DNA from: Ketobacter sp964016105
GTDB taxonomy: Bacteria; Pseudomonadota; Gammaproteobacteria; Pseudomonadales; Ketobacteraceae
DNA length: 64,000 bases
Direction of reading: 5' to 3'
Assembly (NCBI GenBank): GCA_964016105.1
Contig: CAXHEX010000011.1
Span: 1 to 64,000, forward strand
Shown here: positions 18,361 to 26,688 of the stretch, piece by piece
How positions within the stretch are numbered: position 1 is the first letter of the stretch
How the letters are laid out: each line of letters opens with the position of its first letter
Notes under the pieces: generated by a model
Seen by the model: only the letters and a program-made list of their open reading frames with translations
What the model was told of the DNA's origin: nothing
Database searches by the model: none
Made by a program: the position numbers and the translations under genes

Positions 18361-19088
18361 CCGTTACCAACAATCCAACCTTCAGGACGAGGGCCTATGG
18401 GGTTTTGGTCATGGGGAGATGCTTCCTGTTTATAAAAGCCATTGAGTTGCGTTTGAGTCAGGCTTGAAGCCGGGCCATCGAAGCCCACCCGACCCTCTAA
18501 CAAAATCACGATACGATCAAAATGGGTTAACGCCAGGTCCCGCTGATGCAAACTCACCACAGCGGTTTCGTGCTGCTCAAGAATGTGGCTCAATAAAGAT
18601 TGAGCCTGCACCGGGTCCAACGAAGACACGGGCTCATCCCCCAAATACAAGGGTTGTTGGCGATACAGCCCTCGGCCAATGGCAACCCGCTGCCGCTGAC
18701 CGCCGGAAAGCCTATCCACGGAATGCCACAACTTATCTTGCAAGCCTAATATGCGGGCCAGATTCTTGATCTGATGTGTGTGACTGGACAATGGACGTAT
18801 GAGATTCCAAAGGGCGAGGAAGGTATTTACTCGGTCCAGGGCACCCATAAAAATATTCTGATACACCGACAAGTTATCCACCAAACCGCCTCCCTGAGGC
18901 TGAAAAGCAGCAATAGTGGGTTGTCGTCGATGCAGCACATTCAACAGCGTGGACTTACCGGCGCCCGACGGGCCCAGTATGGCCACCCGCTCCCCCCGAT
19001 TGATAGTTAAATTCAGATCACGCAGTACGGTTTGCTGTCCTAAAACCTCAGTGTGTTCTACTAACTCAAACAGGGGGCTGCTAGCCAT
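18357..19088 (-). CDS. phnC: PhnC-like ABC transporter ATP-binding protein
   Basis: Cytoplasmic ATPase of 243 residues. Walker A GPSGAGKST (39-47), a Q-loop region QPQGGGLVDNLSV, the ABC signature LSGGQRQRVAIGR, a Walker B written YLGDEPVSSLDP and the H-loop SLHQRDLA are all present. It pairs with the fused permease downstream (4-bp overlap) and the binding protein upstream (stop and start share a base, TAATG). Role: energising import of the substrate captured by the PhnD-like protein. Confidence 0.9.
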   Translation of the reverse strand: MASSPLFELVEHTEVLGQQTVLRDLNLTINRGERVAILGPSGAGKSTLLNVLHRRQPTIAAFQPQGGGLVDNLSVYQNIFMGALDRVNTFLALWNLIRPLSSHTHQIKNLARILGLQDKLWHSVDRLSGGQRQRVAIGRGLYRQQPLYLGDEPVSSLDPVQAQSLLSHILEQHETAVVSLHQRDLALTHFDRIVILLEGRVGFDGPASSLTQTQLNGFYKQEASPHDQNPIGPRPEGWIVGNG

Positions 19089-19963
19089 TAGGGCTCCAGT
19101 AACCCTATGGCTTTGGCAGTGGATTCAATGGGCTCATAATTTCCGTTACTGGCGGGAACAAACCTTTCACGGGGGAAGCTGGCTAGCAGGTCCGGGTCTT
19201 TCATATTCAACAGGGCATTTCTGACTTTATCTTTAAAGCCTTTACCAAAATGGCCATCCACGTCGCCACGAACTGTCCACTGGTAATCCGGATAGGTGGG
19301 CGTGGTCCAGATCACAGACACTTTTTCCAGATCGATTTTCCCCTCTGCCAGCTCTTGATCCCAAACCGCATAATTCACCGCGCCCACCTGATAAGCACCA
19401 GACTGTACTTGGGCAATGGTGCGACTGTGGTCTCCGGAGTAGCCCACACGGGAAAACAACGCCTTGGGGGCCATTGAAAATTGCTGACGCAAATAAAACT
19501 CCGGCATCAGCCGGCCGGAGGTGGACCCTTTGGAGCCAAATGTGAATGTTTTTCCCTTAATGGACTGCGGTAGCGCTTGCGCTTTTTTAAGACCGCTACT
19601 GTGGTGGGCAATAAAATAGGTCTTGAAGTATTGATCTTCATATCCCTGGGCCAACGCTTCTGAGCCAGGCACCAAACGTCGCGCCTGCACTCCGGAAAGC
19701 CCCCCAAACCAGGCTAATTGAACCTGATTATTACGAAACGCCGTCACTGCGGCAGCGTAGGATTTTACCGGAATGTATTTCACATCGACGTTCAACTGCT
19801 CGCTGAGATAATCCGCCACCTTTCCAAAGCGTTTTTGCAGCCGGGACTCATCCTGATCCGGTATGGCTGTAAACACAAAGCTGTGAGCCTGGGTTGCTTG
19901 TGGGGTAAAACACAGCAACATCACTGTGGCCATAAATATAAGGATGATACTTCGATTTAACAT
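19088..19963 (-). CDS. phnD: PhnD-like periplasmic binding protein, putative selenium-oxyanion binder
   Basis: Secreted binding protein of 291 residues with a Sec signal peptide ending TQA-HS. The PhnD-type fold is recognisable from AIPDQDESRLQKRFGKVADYLSEQL, VQLAWFGGLSG, FTFGSKGSTSGRLMP and VGAVNYAVWD. Family members bind phosphonate, phosphite or phosphate. I recall a context-defined subfamily named putative selenate ABC transporter substrate-binding protein for copies beside selD, which fits here. The start codon is 2 bp from the selU stop, with AGGAG as ribosome site. The ligand is unproven. Confidence 0.85.
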   Translation of the reverse strand: MLNRSIILIFMATVMLLCFTPQATQAHSFVFTAIPDQDESRLQKRFGKVADYLSEQLNVDVKYIPVKSYAAAVTAFRNNQVQLAWFGGLSGVQARRLVPGSEALAQGYEDQYFKTYFIAHHSSGLKKAQALPQSIKGKTFTFGSKGSTSGRLMPEFYLRQQFSMAPKALFSRVGYSGDHSRTIAQVQSGAYQVGAVNYAVWDQELAEGKIDLEKVSVIWTTPTYPDYQWTVRGDVDGHFGKGFKDKVRNALLNMKDPDLLASFPRERFVPASNGNYEPIESTAKAIGLLEP

Positions 19964-19965
19964 AG

Positions 19966-21123
19966 TTACTCCTGAGCTAGCAATTCGGTGTGCAACGCAG
20001 ACAAATGGTCCAGAGAGGTATTTTTTAAAAATTCCTCCACCTCGCTTCGATCTCCACGAAACACAACTTTGTTTTGTCGTCGGCTAAGCTGATAGTCATA
20101 CATGGGGTCGTAATAATCCTCCAGCATGGGACGAATCCATTGTTTATGGGCATCAGGCTCGCCACGGCTGTGTTGCTCCAGGGCCTGTTCCATCAAGCGT
20201 TTTATTTCCCCATAACGGACGCCACCCAAGCGCTTTCTCACCCGAAACAGAGATTGGGTTAGATCATCAGAAAACGCACTGAAACTCTGCTCTTGTCCCA
20301 ACGTGGTTTCCCATTCCTTTAGCTTATTTAGAATGTAATTTTGATAGCTGTGCTCCACCCGCTGGGCCAGAGGCACTTCCAATAAAACCAAAGGCGCCCG
20401 TAACATGGATTCCCGCAATGAGCCCGGCAACGAGCATCTTCCCACCAATTTGCTCTCGTCTTCTAGCAACAGAGGCTGTTGGGATTGCAACGCCCTTTGT
20501 TCGGCTTTTAACATGGCCACAGCCACCGCATTTTCAAAATTTAATTGAGTAGGCTGACCATCAGGCCGACGACCGAAACTGGATCCACGATGATTTGCTA
20601 ACGCTTCCAGATCCACGGCCTGGGGTAATTGCTCAACAAAAGCGGTTTTGTTGCAGCCGGTACGGCCACCCAACACCAACAAAGGATAGTGCTGGGAAAT
20701 TCGCTCAAATTGGTCAATCAAATACCGGCGCATGGCTTTGTAACCGCCACCAATGCGAGGGTAATGGCAGCCCCGCTCCGCCAGCCATTGCTGACAAATT
20801 TGGCTGCGTAAACCACCGCGCCAGCAATACAAATAACCTTGAGGGTTGTGCTTGGCAAAGTCCAACCAGGCATCCACCCGCTGCTGCTTAACCTCCCCAC
20901 TCACCAAACTATGTCCCAGCTCAATGGCAGCGTCCTGACCCTGTTGTTTGTAACAGGTGCCCACTTGCGCCCGCTCATCATTGGTCATTAATGGCAAGCT
21001 AACGCTGCAGGGAAAGGCGCCCTTTTCAAATTCAACGGGAGCCCGGGTATCGATAAGCGGAACATCATTTAAAAACAGATATTGGAAATCCCCGCTACTG
21101 GGTTGGGCATCGGCACGCTTCAC
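19966..21123 (-). CDS. selU: tRNA 2-selenouridine synthase (SelU/MnmH)
   Basis: Enzyme of 385 residues that replaces sulfur with selenium at the wobble 2-thiouridine of Lys, Glu and Gln tRNAs, via a geranylated intermediate, using selenophosphate. An N-terminal rhodanese domain carries the catalytic Cys100 in YCWRGGLRSQ; the C-terminal P-loop domain has GGRTGCNKT (152-160). The usual last Gly of the P-loop is Asn here, which may be a lineage variant. The ATG overlaps the selD stop (ATGA), and phnD follows after 2 bp, so selenophosphate supply, use and transport are on one transcript. Confidence 0.92.
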   Translation of the reverse strand: MKRADAQPSSGDFQYLFLNDVPLIDTRAPVEFEKGAFPCSVSLPLMTNDERAQVGTCYKQQGQDAAIELGHSLVSGEVKQQRVDAWLDFAKHNPQGYLYCWRGGLRSQICQQWLAERGCHYPRIGGGYKAMRRYLIDQFERISQHYPLLVLGGRTGCNKTAFVEQLPQAVDLEALANHRGSSFGRRPDGQPTQLNFENAVAVAMLKAEQRALQSQQPLLLEDESKLVGRCSLPGSLRESMLRAPLVLLEVPLAQRVEHSYQNYILNKLKEWETTLGQEQSFSAFSDDLTQSLFRVRKRLGGVRYGEIKRLMEQALEQHSRGEPDAHKQWIRPMLEDYYDPMYDYQLSRRQNKVVFRGDRSEVEEFLKNTSLDHLSALHTELLAQE

Positions 21124-22187
21124 TGGCTTACCTCTGACGATAAATGCCCTTCTGTTCCCACCAGTACATGACCATTGGTCGCCACAAGCTCACCAATAGA
21201 GGTAGCGTAGACACCTTGCTCGGCAAGTAGCGTTTCCAATTGAGTTGCATTATGAGGCCGCACCGCAATTAACAAACCGCCGCTGGTTTGGGGATCGCAC
21301 AACAGTTGCTGGCATAGGGGGTCCATAGGCGCCAGCTTATGGCCATAGCTATCGAAATTGCGACCGGTACCGCCAGGAATGCAGCCTTGTGCCAGGTAGT
21401 CCAGGGCCTGAGGAATAACCGGAATGGTTGCTGCTGTTAAACGCGCCCCCACCTGGCTGCCTTCACACAATTCCAATAGATGCCCCATCAAACCGAAGCC
21501 GGTCACATCGGTTATGGCATTAACGCCTTCTAGTTCCGATACCAGCGCGCCCACACTGTTCAAGCGGCACATGATATCTCGAGCCAGATGGGTGTGCTCT
21601 GATTGCAATTTTTTTTGTTTCTGGGCTGTGGTGAGAATACCAATGCCTAAGGGTTTGGTTAGGTACAGTTTATCGCCAACTTGCGCCTGATTGTTTTGCT
21701 TCAATTTTTGCGGTGTTGTGAGCCCGGTTACCGCCAACCCAAAAATTGGCTCTGGGGTGTCAATGCTGTGGCCCCCCGCCAGGGGAATGCCCGCGTCTGC
21801 GCAAGCCTGACGTCCGCCATCCACCACCTGCTGGGCAATCTCCGGCCCCAGCTGATTCACTGGCCAGCCGAGAATGGCGATGGCCATCAAGGGCGCCCCC
21901 CCCATAGCGTAAATATCGCTAATGGCATTGGTGGCGGCAATGCGGCCAAAATCGAAAGGATCATCCACTATGGGCATGAAAAAATCTGTGGTGCTCAACA
22001 CCACCTGACCGTTGCCCAGATCAAAGGCTGCGGCATCATCCTTGGTGTTATTTCCCACCAGAAGCTGGGGGAAACCCGGCAAACTCAACTGAGATTGCAG
22101 AATCTGATCCAGTAATTTAGGCGAGATTTTACAACCACAGCCGGCACCATGGCTGTATTCCGTCAAGCGAACGGGAGTATTAGTCAT
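21120..22187 (-). CDS. selD: Selenide, water dikinase (selenophosphate synthase)
   Basis: Makes selenophosphate from selenide and ATP. The 355-residue protein starts at 22187 (MTNTPVRLTEYS), with GGAGT upstream, rather than at the longer ORF start 22232. The active-site loop HGAGCGCK has Cys17 in the position that is Cys or selenocysteine in this family, and Lys20. The AIRS-type ATP-binding core shows TTDFFMPIVDDPFDFG, NAISDIYAMGG and DVTGFGLMGHL. First gene of the five-gene unit; a promoter with TATCAT at 22218-22223 and CTGACA at 22241-22246 lies upstream. Confidence 0.95.
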   Translation of the reverse strand: MTNTPVRLTEYSHGAGCGCKISPKLLDQILQSQLSLPGFPQLLVGNNTKDDAAAFDLGNGQVVLSTTDFFMPIVDDPFDFGRIAATNAISDIYAMGGAPLMAIAILGWPVNQLGPEIAQQVVDGGRQACADAGIPLAGGHSIDTPEPIFGLAVTGLTTPQKLKQNNQAQVGDKLYLTKPLGIGILTTAQKQKKLQSEHTHLARDIMCRLNSVGALVSELEGVNAITDVTGFGLMGHLLELCEGSQVGARLTAATIPVIPQALDYLAQGCIPGGTGRNFDSYGHKLAPMDPLCQQLLCDPQTSGGLLIAVRPHNATQLETLLAEQGVYATSIGELVATNGHVLVGTEGHLSSEVSQ

Positions 22188-22217
22188 TATTTGGACTCCG
22201 GTTTGAAACAGGGAGCC

Positions 22218-22246
22218 ATGATACGGATTCACAGATTGTTTGTCAG
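22218..22246 (-). promoter_or_regulatory. Promoter of the selD operon
   Basis: On the minus strand CTGACA (22246-22241) and TATCAT (22223-22218) are separated by 17 bases, predicting a transcript start near 22211 and a leader of about 24 bases before selD. The tandem operators at 22260-22298 lie just upstream of its -35 box. Confidence 0.45.
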
Positions 22247-22251
22247 CGCTA

Positions 22252-22280
22252 TTGACCCACTAGGACAATTGACCTAGAGT
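22252..22280 (+). promoter_or_regulatory. Promoter of the tetR-yciI pair
   Basis: TTGACC at 22252-22257 and TAGAGT at 22275-22280 with a 17-base spacer; transcript start expected near 22287. Both operator-like repeats overlap this promoter. Confidence 0.4.
22260..22277. promoter_or_regulatory. TetR operator candidate 1 (CTAGGACAATTGACCTAG)
   Basis: An 18-bp palindrome with a single mismatched pair, covering the spacer and -10 region of the tetR promoter. It matches the second copy at 22281-22298 in 15 of 18 positions. Confidence 0.55.
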
Positions 22281-22298
22281 CTATGACAGTTGACCTAA
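22281..22298. promoter_or_regulatory. TetR operator candidate 2 (CTATGACAGTTGACCTAA)
   Basis: A direct repeat of operator 1 placed exactly 21 bp further, i.e. two helical turns, so two repressor dimers could bind on the same face of the DNA. It covers the predicted tetR transcript start. Confidence 0.5.
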
Positions 22299-22323
22299 GC
22301 CCTTGGATACTGCAAGTTAGTCT

Positions 22324-22908
22324 ATGCCCCCACCCAACACCCGCCACCAGATCATCGCCGCAGCAGACCAGTTGTTTTATCAACGGGGATTCGAGCACAC
22401 CTCATTTGCCCAGATTGCCAGTGAGGTAAAGATTTCCCGTGGCAATTTCTACCACCACTTTAAATCCAAAGATGAAATATTAAACGCGGTGATAGAAGCC
22501 CGTAAGGCCCGCACCCAGGCCATGCTTTGGGATTGGGAAAGACACGCTCCATCGCCCAGGGAGAGGATCAAGTGCTACATCAATATCGTGCTGCAAAACT
22601 GGCCGGCCATTAAAGAATCTGGCTGCCCGGTGGGTACATTAAGCACCGAACTGGCCAAGCTCAACCATGCATCCCAGGCTGGCGCCAACAGCATCTTTAC
22701 TTTGTTTCGAACCTGGCTTGCACAACAATTTTCTGAATTGGGTCAAGAGCAAGAAGCAGACGCTCTGGCCATGCACGTGTTGGCCTGGAGCCAGGGCGTG
22801 GCGACTCTGTGCAATGCATTTCAAGACAAACAATTTGCCCAACGAGAAGTTAACAAACTTTGCTTGTGGCTCGACAGCGTTTGCCCTGATGGCGAACCAT
22901 CCACCTAA
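22324..22908 (+). CDS. TetR/AcrR-family regulator divergent from selD
   Basis: Regulator of 194 residues with an N-terminal TetR domain (RHQIIAAADQLFYQRGFEHTS; recognition helix ISRGNFYHHFKSKDEIL) and a C-terminal domain containing ESGCPVGTLSTELAKL, typical of a common proteobacterial TetR subgroup in which a Cys near residue 102 may sense electrophiles or redox state. It probably represses itself through the tandem operators at 22260-22298; because these sit beside the selD promoter it might also affect the selenium operon. The ribosome site is weak. It is followed without a gap by the YciI-like gene. Confidence 0.82.
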   Translation: MPPPNTRHQIIAAADQLFYQRGFEHTSFAQIASEVKISRGNFYHHFKSKDEILNAVIEARKARTQAMLWDWERHAPSPRERIKCYINIVLQNWPAIKESGCPVGTLSTELAKLNHASQAGANSIFTLFRTWLAQQFSELGQEQEADALAMHVLAWSQGVATLCNAFQDKQFAQREVNKLCLWLDSVCPDGEPST

Positions 22909-22918
22909 GGAGACTCCC

Positions 22919-23233
22919 ATGTTTATCGTCTTTCTCAAATTTTCAGAAAATAAAGCTCAACTAAAGAATTATCTGGATGGCCACAAAAGCTGGATACAGG
23001 AAGGATACAAAGACGATGTGTTTCTGGTTTCCGGGAGTATGCGGCTTGAACCTCAACTGGAAACCACACCGGATGGTGGTTGCGTACTGGCCCACAACTG
23101 CACATTGGATGAATTAAAGCAGCGCCTGGCAATGGATCCGTTTGTTAAACATAAAGTCGTGGATGTGGAAATAACGGAAGTGATGCCATCAAATACCCAT
23201 TCCACATTGAGTTTTCTGGTAAGCCAGAATTAG
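22919..23233 (+). CDS. YciI-like protein
   Basis: Small protein of 104 residues with the YciI/ferredoxin-like fold: MFIVFLKF, HKSWIQEGYKDDVFLVSGSMR and DPFVKHKVVDVEITEV follow the family pattern, including the His after the second helix start. YciI-type proteins are small enzymes or binding proteins of mostly unknown role. The start at 22919 has a near-perfect AAGGAG (22907-22912) overlapping the tetR stop, so the pair is translated from one message; a longer in-frame ORF beginning inside tetR is rejected. Confidence 0.8.
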   Translation: MFIVFLKFSENKAQLKNYLDGHKSWIQEGYKDDVFLVSGSMRLEPQLETTPDGGCVLAHNCTLDELKQRLAMDPFVKHKVVDVEITEVMPSNTHSTLSFLVSQN

Positions 23234-23366
23234 TCAAACCAAAGCTCTACAATAGCTGGACTAAGCACGATGTTCAGCACTTAATTCGTATCATCCGCAA
23301 TAGGAACATAACCTGCATGACTCCGGGGAAACCTTAAATTATGCAGAAAACGGGAGATACTGCGGT

Positions 23367-24707
23367 ATGACCAACACAGAGCGCGAGCAATTTTTACAAT
23401 GGGTGCAAAAACGCAACCCCAACCAACCTGAATTTGTCCAGGCTGTGGAAGAGGTATACGAAGATCTTTTCCCTCTACTTGAGGAATACCCCCAGTACCA
23501 GCAAGAAAAGATTCTCCATCGCCTGACGGAACCGGACCGGATTATCAGCTTCCGTGTCTGCTGGGAAGATGACTCCGGACAGATCCAGATCAATCGAGGT
23601 TATCGGGTGCAGCACTGTGGAGCCATTGGCCCCTACAAAGGTGGAATTCGATTCCATCCATCGGTTAACGAATCCATTCTTAAATTTCTGGCATTCGAAC
23701 AAACATTTAAAAATGCACTCACCGGCTTGCCCATCGGCAGCGGAAAAGGCGGCGCGGACTTCAACCCAAAGGATCGTTCCGACCGGGAAATCATGCGGTT
23801 CTGCCAAGCCTTTATGAATGAATTATACCGGCATATCGGAGAAAACACCGACGTACCCGCCGGCGATATTAATGTGGGTCAACGGGAGATTGGTTACCTG
23901 TTTGGTCAATACAGGCGGCTCGCCAATAATTTCAGTGGCACTTTGACTGGCAAAGACATCGATTTCGGTGGTAGTCATGTTCGACTAGAAGCTACCGGGT
24001 TTGGTCTGGTGTATTTTTTGGAAGAAATGCTTAAAACCACCGATGATCATCTGGAAGATAAAATCATTGCCATTTCCGGAGCAGGTAACGTGGCTTTACA
24101 CGCAGCCCTAAAAGCCACACAGAAAAATGCCCGAGTAATTACACTATCAAACAGTAGCGGCACTCTGTTAGTTGAAGAAGGCTTTGATGAAGACACCCTG
24201 CGTGAACTACTGAAAACAAGCAGCAAGCCTGACCTGGAACAGCTGGCGGAAAATCTCAATGGCACTTGGCAGGCAGAACAAAAGCCCTGGGCACTGTCAT
24301 GCGATATAGCCTTACCCTGCGCCACGCAGAACGAACTGGATGTGAATGATGCGCGCCAACTCGCCGACAACGGTTGCAAATGGCTGGCTGAAGGCGCCAA
24401 CATGCCCTGTACAGAAGAAGCAATAAGAATTTTAGAGAAAGCTGGTATACCAAACGCTCCAGGCAAAGCGTCCAATGCTGGAGGGGTGGCATTATCCGGT
24501 ATGGAAATGTCACAAAACGCGTCTTTCACCTCCCTGCCCTACGATCAACTGGATAAAAAGCTGCAACAAATCATGCATAATATCCATGAGCAATGTGTTA
24601 AAAATGATGAAAACAATCAACAGGAAAAAATGAATTATCGCAGGGGCGCAAATATCGCCGCATTTAAGAGAATCGCCTCCGCACTTTCATCCCAGGGAAT
24701 TGGGTAA
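23367..24707 (+). CDS. gdhA: NADP-specific glutamate dehydrogenase
   Basis: Cytoplasmic ammonia-assimilating enzyme of 446 residues, interconverting 2-oxoglutarate plus ammonia and glutamate. The hexameric-type signatures are clear: GPYKGGIRFHPSVN, LPIGSGKGGADFNPK with the catalytic Lys, ENTDVPAGDINVG and the dinucleotide loop SGAGNVA. Length and motifs match the bacterial NADP(H) class. GGGAGA precedes ATG. Single gene ending in a strong bidirectional terminator. Confidence 0.95.
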   Translation: MTNTEREQFLQWVQKRNPNQPEFVQAVEEVYEDLFPLLEEYPQYQQEKILHRLTEPDRIISFRVCWEDDSGQIQINRGYRVQHCGAIGPYKGGIRFHPSVNESILKFLAFEQTFKNALTGLPIGSGKGGADFNPKDRSDREIMRFCQAFMNELYRHIGENTDVPAGDINVGQREIGYLFGQYRRLANNFSGTLTGKDIDFGGSHVRLEATGFGLVYFLEEMLKTTDDHLEDKIIAISGAGNVALHAALKATQKNARVITLSNSSGTLLVEEGFDEDTLRELLKTSSKPDLEQLAENLNGTWQAEQKPWALSCDIALPCATQNELDVNDARQLADNGCKWLAEGANMPCTEEAIRILEKAGIPNAPGKASNAGGVALSGMEMSQNASFTSLPYDQLDKKLQQIMHNIHEQCVKNDENNQQEKMNYRRGANIAAFKRIASALSSQGIG

Positions 24708-24734
24708 TAATCTTCTACGTTTGGATATCACAAT

Positions 24735-24762
24735 AAAAAAGGCATCTTTCGATGCCTTTTTT
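24735..24762. terminator. Bidirectional Rho-independent terminator
   Basis: AAAAAAGGCATC, loop TTTC, GATGCCTTTTTT: a 12-bp symmetric stem whose A and T tracts serve both gdhA (plus strand) and the convergent OmpA-family lipoprotein (minus strand). Confidence 0.88.
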
Positions 24763-24779
24763 ACATGCTTAAAGTGTTA

Positions 24780-25658
24780 TTACAACTTACTGGATATTTG
24801 CATCCCTTTTTCGTCTGCTTTTGGTTCTTTATAATGATCTTCAGAATCATTAATTACTAATTGCACACGGCGATTTTGTTGACGACCAGAGGCTGTGTCG
24901 TTAGTGGCCACGGGGAAGTCTTCACCGTAAGCTTTCACATCAAGACGATCTTTACTGATACCAAGGGAAGTCAGCTGATTAACCACCGCTTGAGCACGCT
25001 CTCTAGACAGCTCTTTGTTGTAACTTGCGCTACCTTTCGAGTCGGTAAAACCTTCAACCGTAACTTTGGTTTCGGAGTTTTCGCTCATAAATCCAGCAAG
25101 TTTCTCTATATTCATTTTCCCACCCGGCTGCAGCTCGGTGGAATTGAACGCGAACAGAACGTCGCTCATGGTAAGAACCATGCCACGGTCCGTGTTCTCC
25201 GCCTTGACATTTTTCATCTCATTTTTCAACATGGAAATCTTTTCTTCTGCCTCGCGAGCCTTTTCTTTTGCCTTAGCAATTTCTTCGGCACGCTTTTCCA
25301 GCTCCTGTTCCCGCTGGCTGAGCAGCATTGCCTTGCGGCGCTCTCCAGTCATACTTAACTGCTCTTCCAACAACCCTCGCTCAGATTCTTGCTCTACAAT
25401 TTTCACGTAGCGCTCGGCTAAGTAGTACTCGTGGTCGTATAAAGGCTTTTTGTCTTTCTTCCAGGCTGATTCAGCTACTCTTAACTGATCCTTCGCTTCC
25501 TGCAAAGCTACAGGTGCATAACGGTTTGCTTGCTCACTGGTTTCCAATGTTTTCATATCCTGGCGAAGCTGAACCAGTGAATCAGGCGTGTTAGTGGCAC
25601 AGGCACCCAACAGCAAAGAGCTGGCGGCCATGGTAGCGATCAAATAACGGTTTTTCAT
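24780..25658 (-). CDS. OmpA-family lipoprotein with DUF4398-like N-terminal region
   Basis: Outer-membrane-anchored lipoprotein of 292 residues: signal with lipobox LGAC (Cys19), an alpha-helical DUF4398-type region (about 30-90) rich in Ala, Glu and Tyr, a long charged coiled coil (about 105-155, many AEEIAKAKEKAREAEE-type heptads) and a C-terminal OmpA domain (about 165-280) that binds peptidoglycan, with TELQPGGKMNIEKLA and ending NRRVQLVI. Likely a structural link between outer membrane and cell wall. The related smaller DUF4398 lipoprotein lies 98 bp upstream on the same strand. Confidence 0.85.
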   Translation of the reverse strand: MKNRYLIATMAASSLLLGACATNTPDSLVQLRQDMKTLETSEQANRYAPVALQEAKDQLRVAESAWKKDKKPLYDHEYYLAERYVKIVEQESERGLLEEQLSMTGERRKAMLLSQREQELEKRAEEIAKAKEKAREAEEKISMLKNEMKNVKAENTDRGMVLTMSDVLFAFNSTELQPGGKMNIEKLAGFMSENSETKVTVEGFTDSKGSASYNKELSRERAQAVVNQLTSLGISKDRLDVKAYGEDFPVATNDTASGRQQNRRVQLVINDSEDHYKEPKADEKGMQISSKL

Positions 25659-25756
25659 TGTATGCTCCTAAATTCTTACGATATCTGTATTCCAATAATT
25701 CGATTTCTTCAGCGGCAGATCTTATCCAGGGCTGCCGTACACTTGACAACACAAAC

Positions 25757-26128
25757 CTACGATTCAGATTCCAGTTCGCTGTTCAACGACTTCAAGCCAC
25801 TGTTTACTTCCTCAAGCGCCTCGCGCATCTTCTCAGTTTGCGCGGTGGCAGAAGCAAGACGCGCATCTACGAGCGCTTTCTCCGCCAAAAACTTAGCCTG
25901 CTCGAAATCCTCTCTGTCCATTGCTTCCTGCGCTTGAGACATGCGGTCTTTCGCACGGTTTAAAGCGATGGCGGCGTAGCGATCGGCCTCATCCTGTTCG
26001 GCAGCATCGATATAAGAACGTGCCTTTGAAATTTCTGCCTTAGGTGGCTCCATGGTGCTGCAGCCAGCAACACCTCCCACTACGATAAGGGCCAGTGCGG
26101 TTGATGTTAACTTTTTCTGCTTAAGCAT
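25757..26128 (-). CDS. DUF4398 lipoprotein
   Basis: Small lipoprotein of 123 residues with lipobox VAGC and an entirely helical, Ala/Glu/Arg-rich mature part (ARSYIDAAEQDEADRYAAIALNRAKDRM), the pattern of DUF4398. The start at 26128 (MLKQKKLTSTALAL) has GGAG upstream; an in-frame codon at 26161 lengthens the signal improperly. Pairs with the larger DUF4398-OmpA protein downstream; both probably share a promoter and an envelope role. Confidence 0.75.
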   Translation of the reverse strand: MLKQKKLTSTALALIVVGGVAGCSTMEPPKAEISKARSYIDAAEQDEADRYAAIALNRAKDRMSQAQEAMDREDFEQAKFLAEKALVDARLASATAQTEKMREALEEVNSGLKSLNSELESES

Positions 26129-26688
26129 TTGTCGGCTCCATGTTCTATTTGAAATTAGCAATACGCGCTGTCGCGCGTTCTACTATGTACGACAAGTAAT
26201 TCAGCAAGGTGTATGCCAGAGTGCATAACACCATCAGACATTCCAATAAATTTACGCTAGTTCAGACAGTTAGCTCACGATTAGTTTTTTCTGCGGGGCA
26301 GCGCTTTCACATTTTTTTAACCTAATCGGTAATTATTTCATGAGGCCGGTAGTTTTGATAAAAACCAAACGAACAGAGGAAGCGCCAACAAAAAAACGAC
26401 GCGGCTGCAAATAAAATTCAAGCGCGTCATACTTACGAGCTGACGCCATTACTTAAATGTTCACACAACGTCGAACTCTCCTTTTTTATTACCCGCTACG
26501 GCAGTAACCAAACCCAAGAGCAAACCCACAAACAATCAAAAGCCATAATTCATGTACGTGGTTCAAACCTGATCAAATCTCACTCAATTTAGGAGTTAAT
26601 TTTCGCACTCCCCCGTCATCCATCTCATTTAACCGAGGTGTCACTCTCATGCAGGTCTATACTTTTTAAAAACAACTGAGGACAGGCT
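26129..26688. other. 560-bp intergenic region with no gene recognised
   Basis: Divergent spacer between the DUF4398 lipoprotein and the avidin-pepsin gene. It is AT-richer than its surroundings and has stops in every frame. I see only a possible -10 element TATACT at 26658-26663 without a good -35 box, and the ribosome site GAGGA at 26678-26682 for the avidin-pepsin gene. Its length leaves room for a regulator-dependent promoter or a small RNA, but no sequence feature proves one. Confidence 0.5.

Noticed and set aside
22667..22918. Upstream part of the in-frame ORF that contains the YciI gene.
   Set aside because: It overlaps tetR in another frame; the strong AAGGAG and family length place the true start at 22919.
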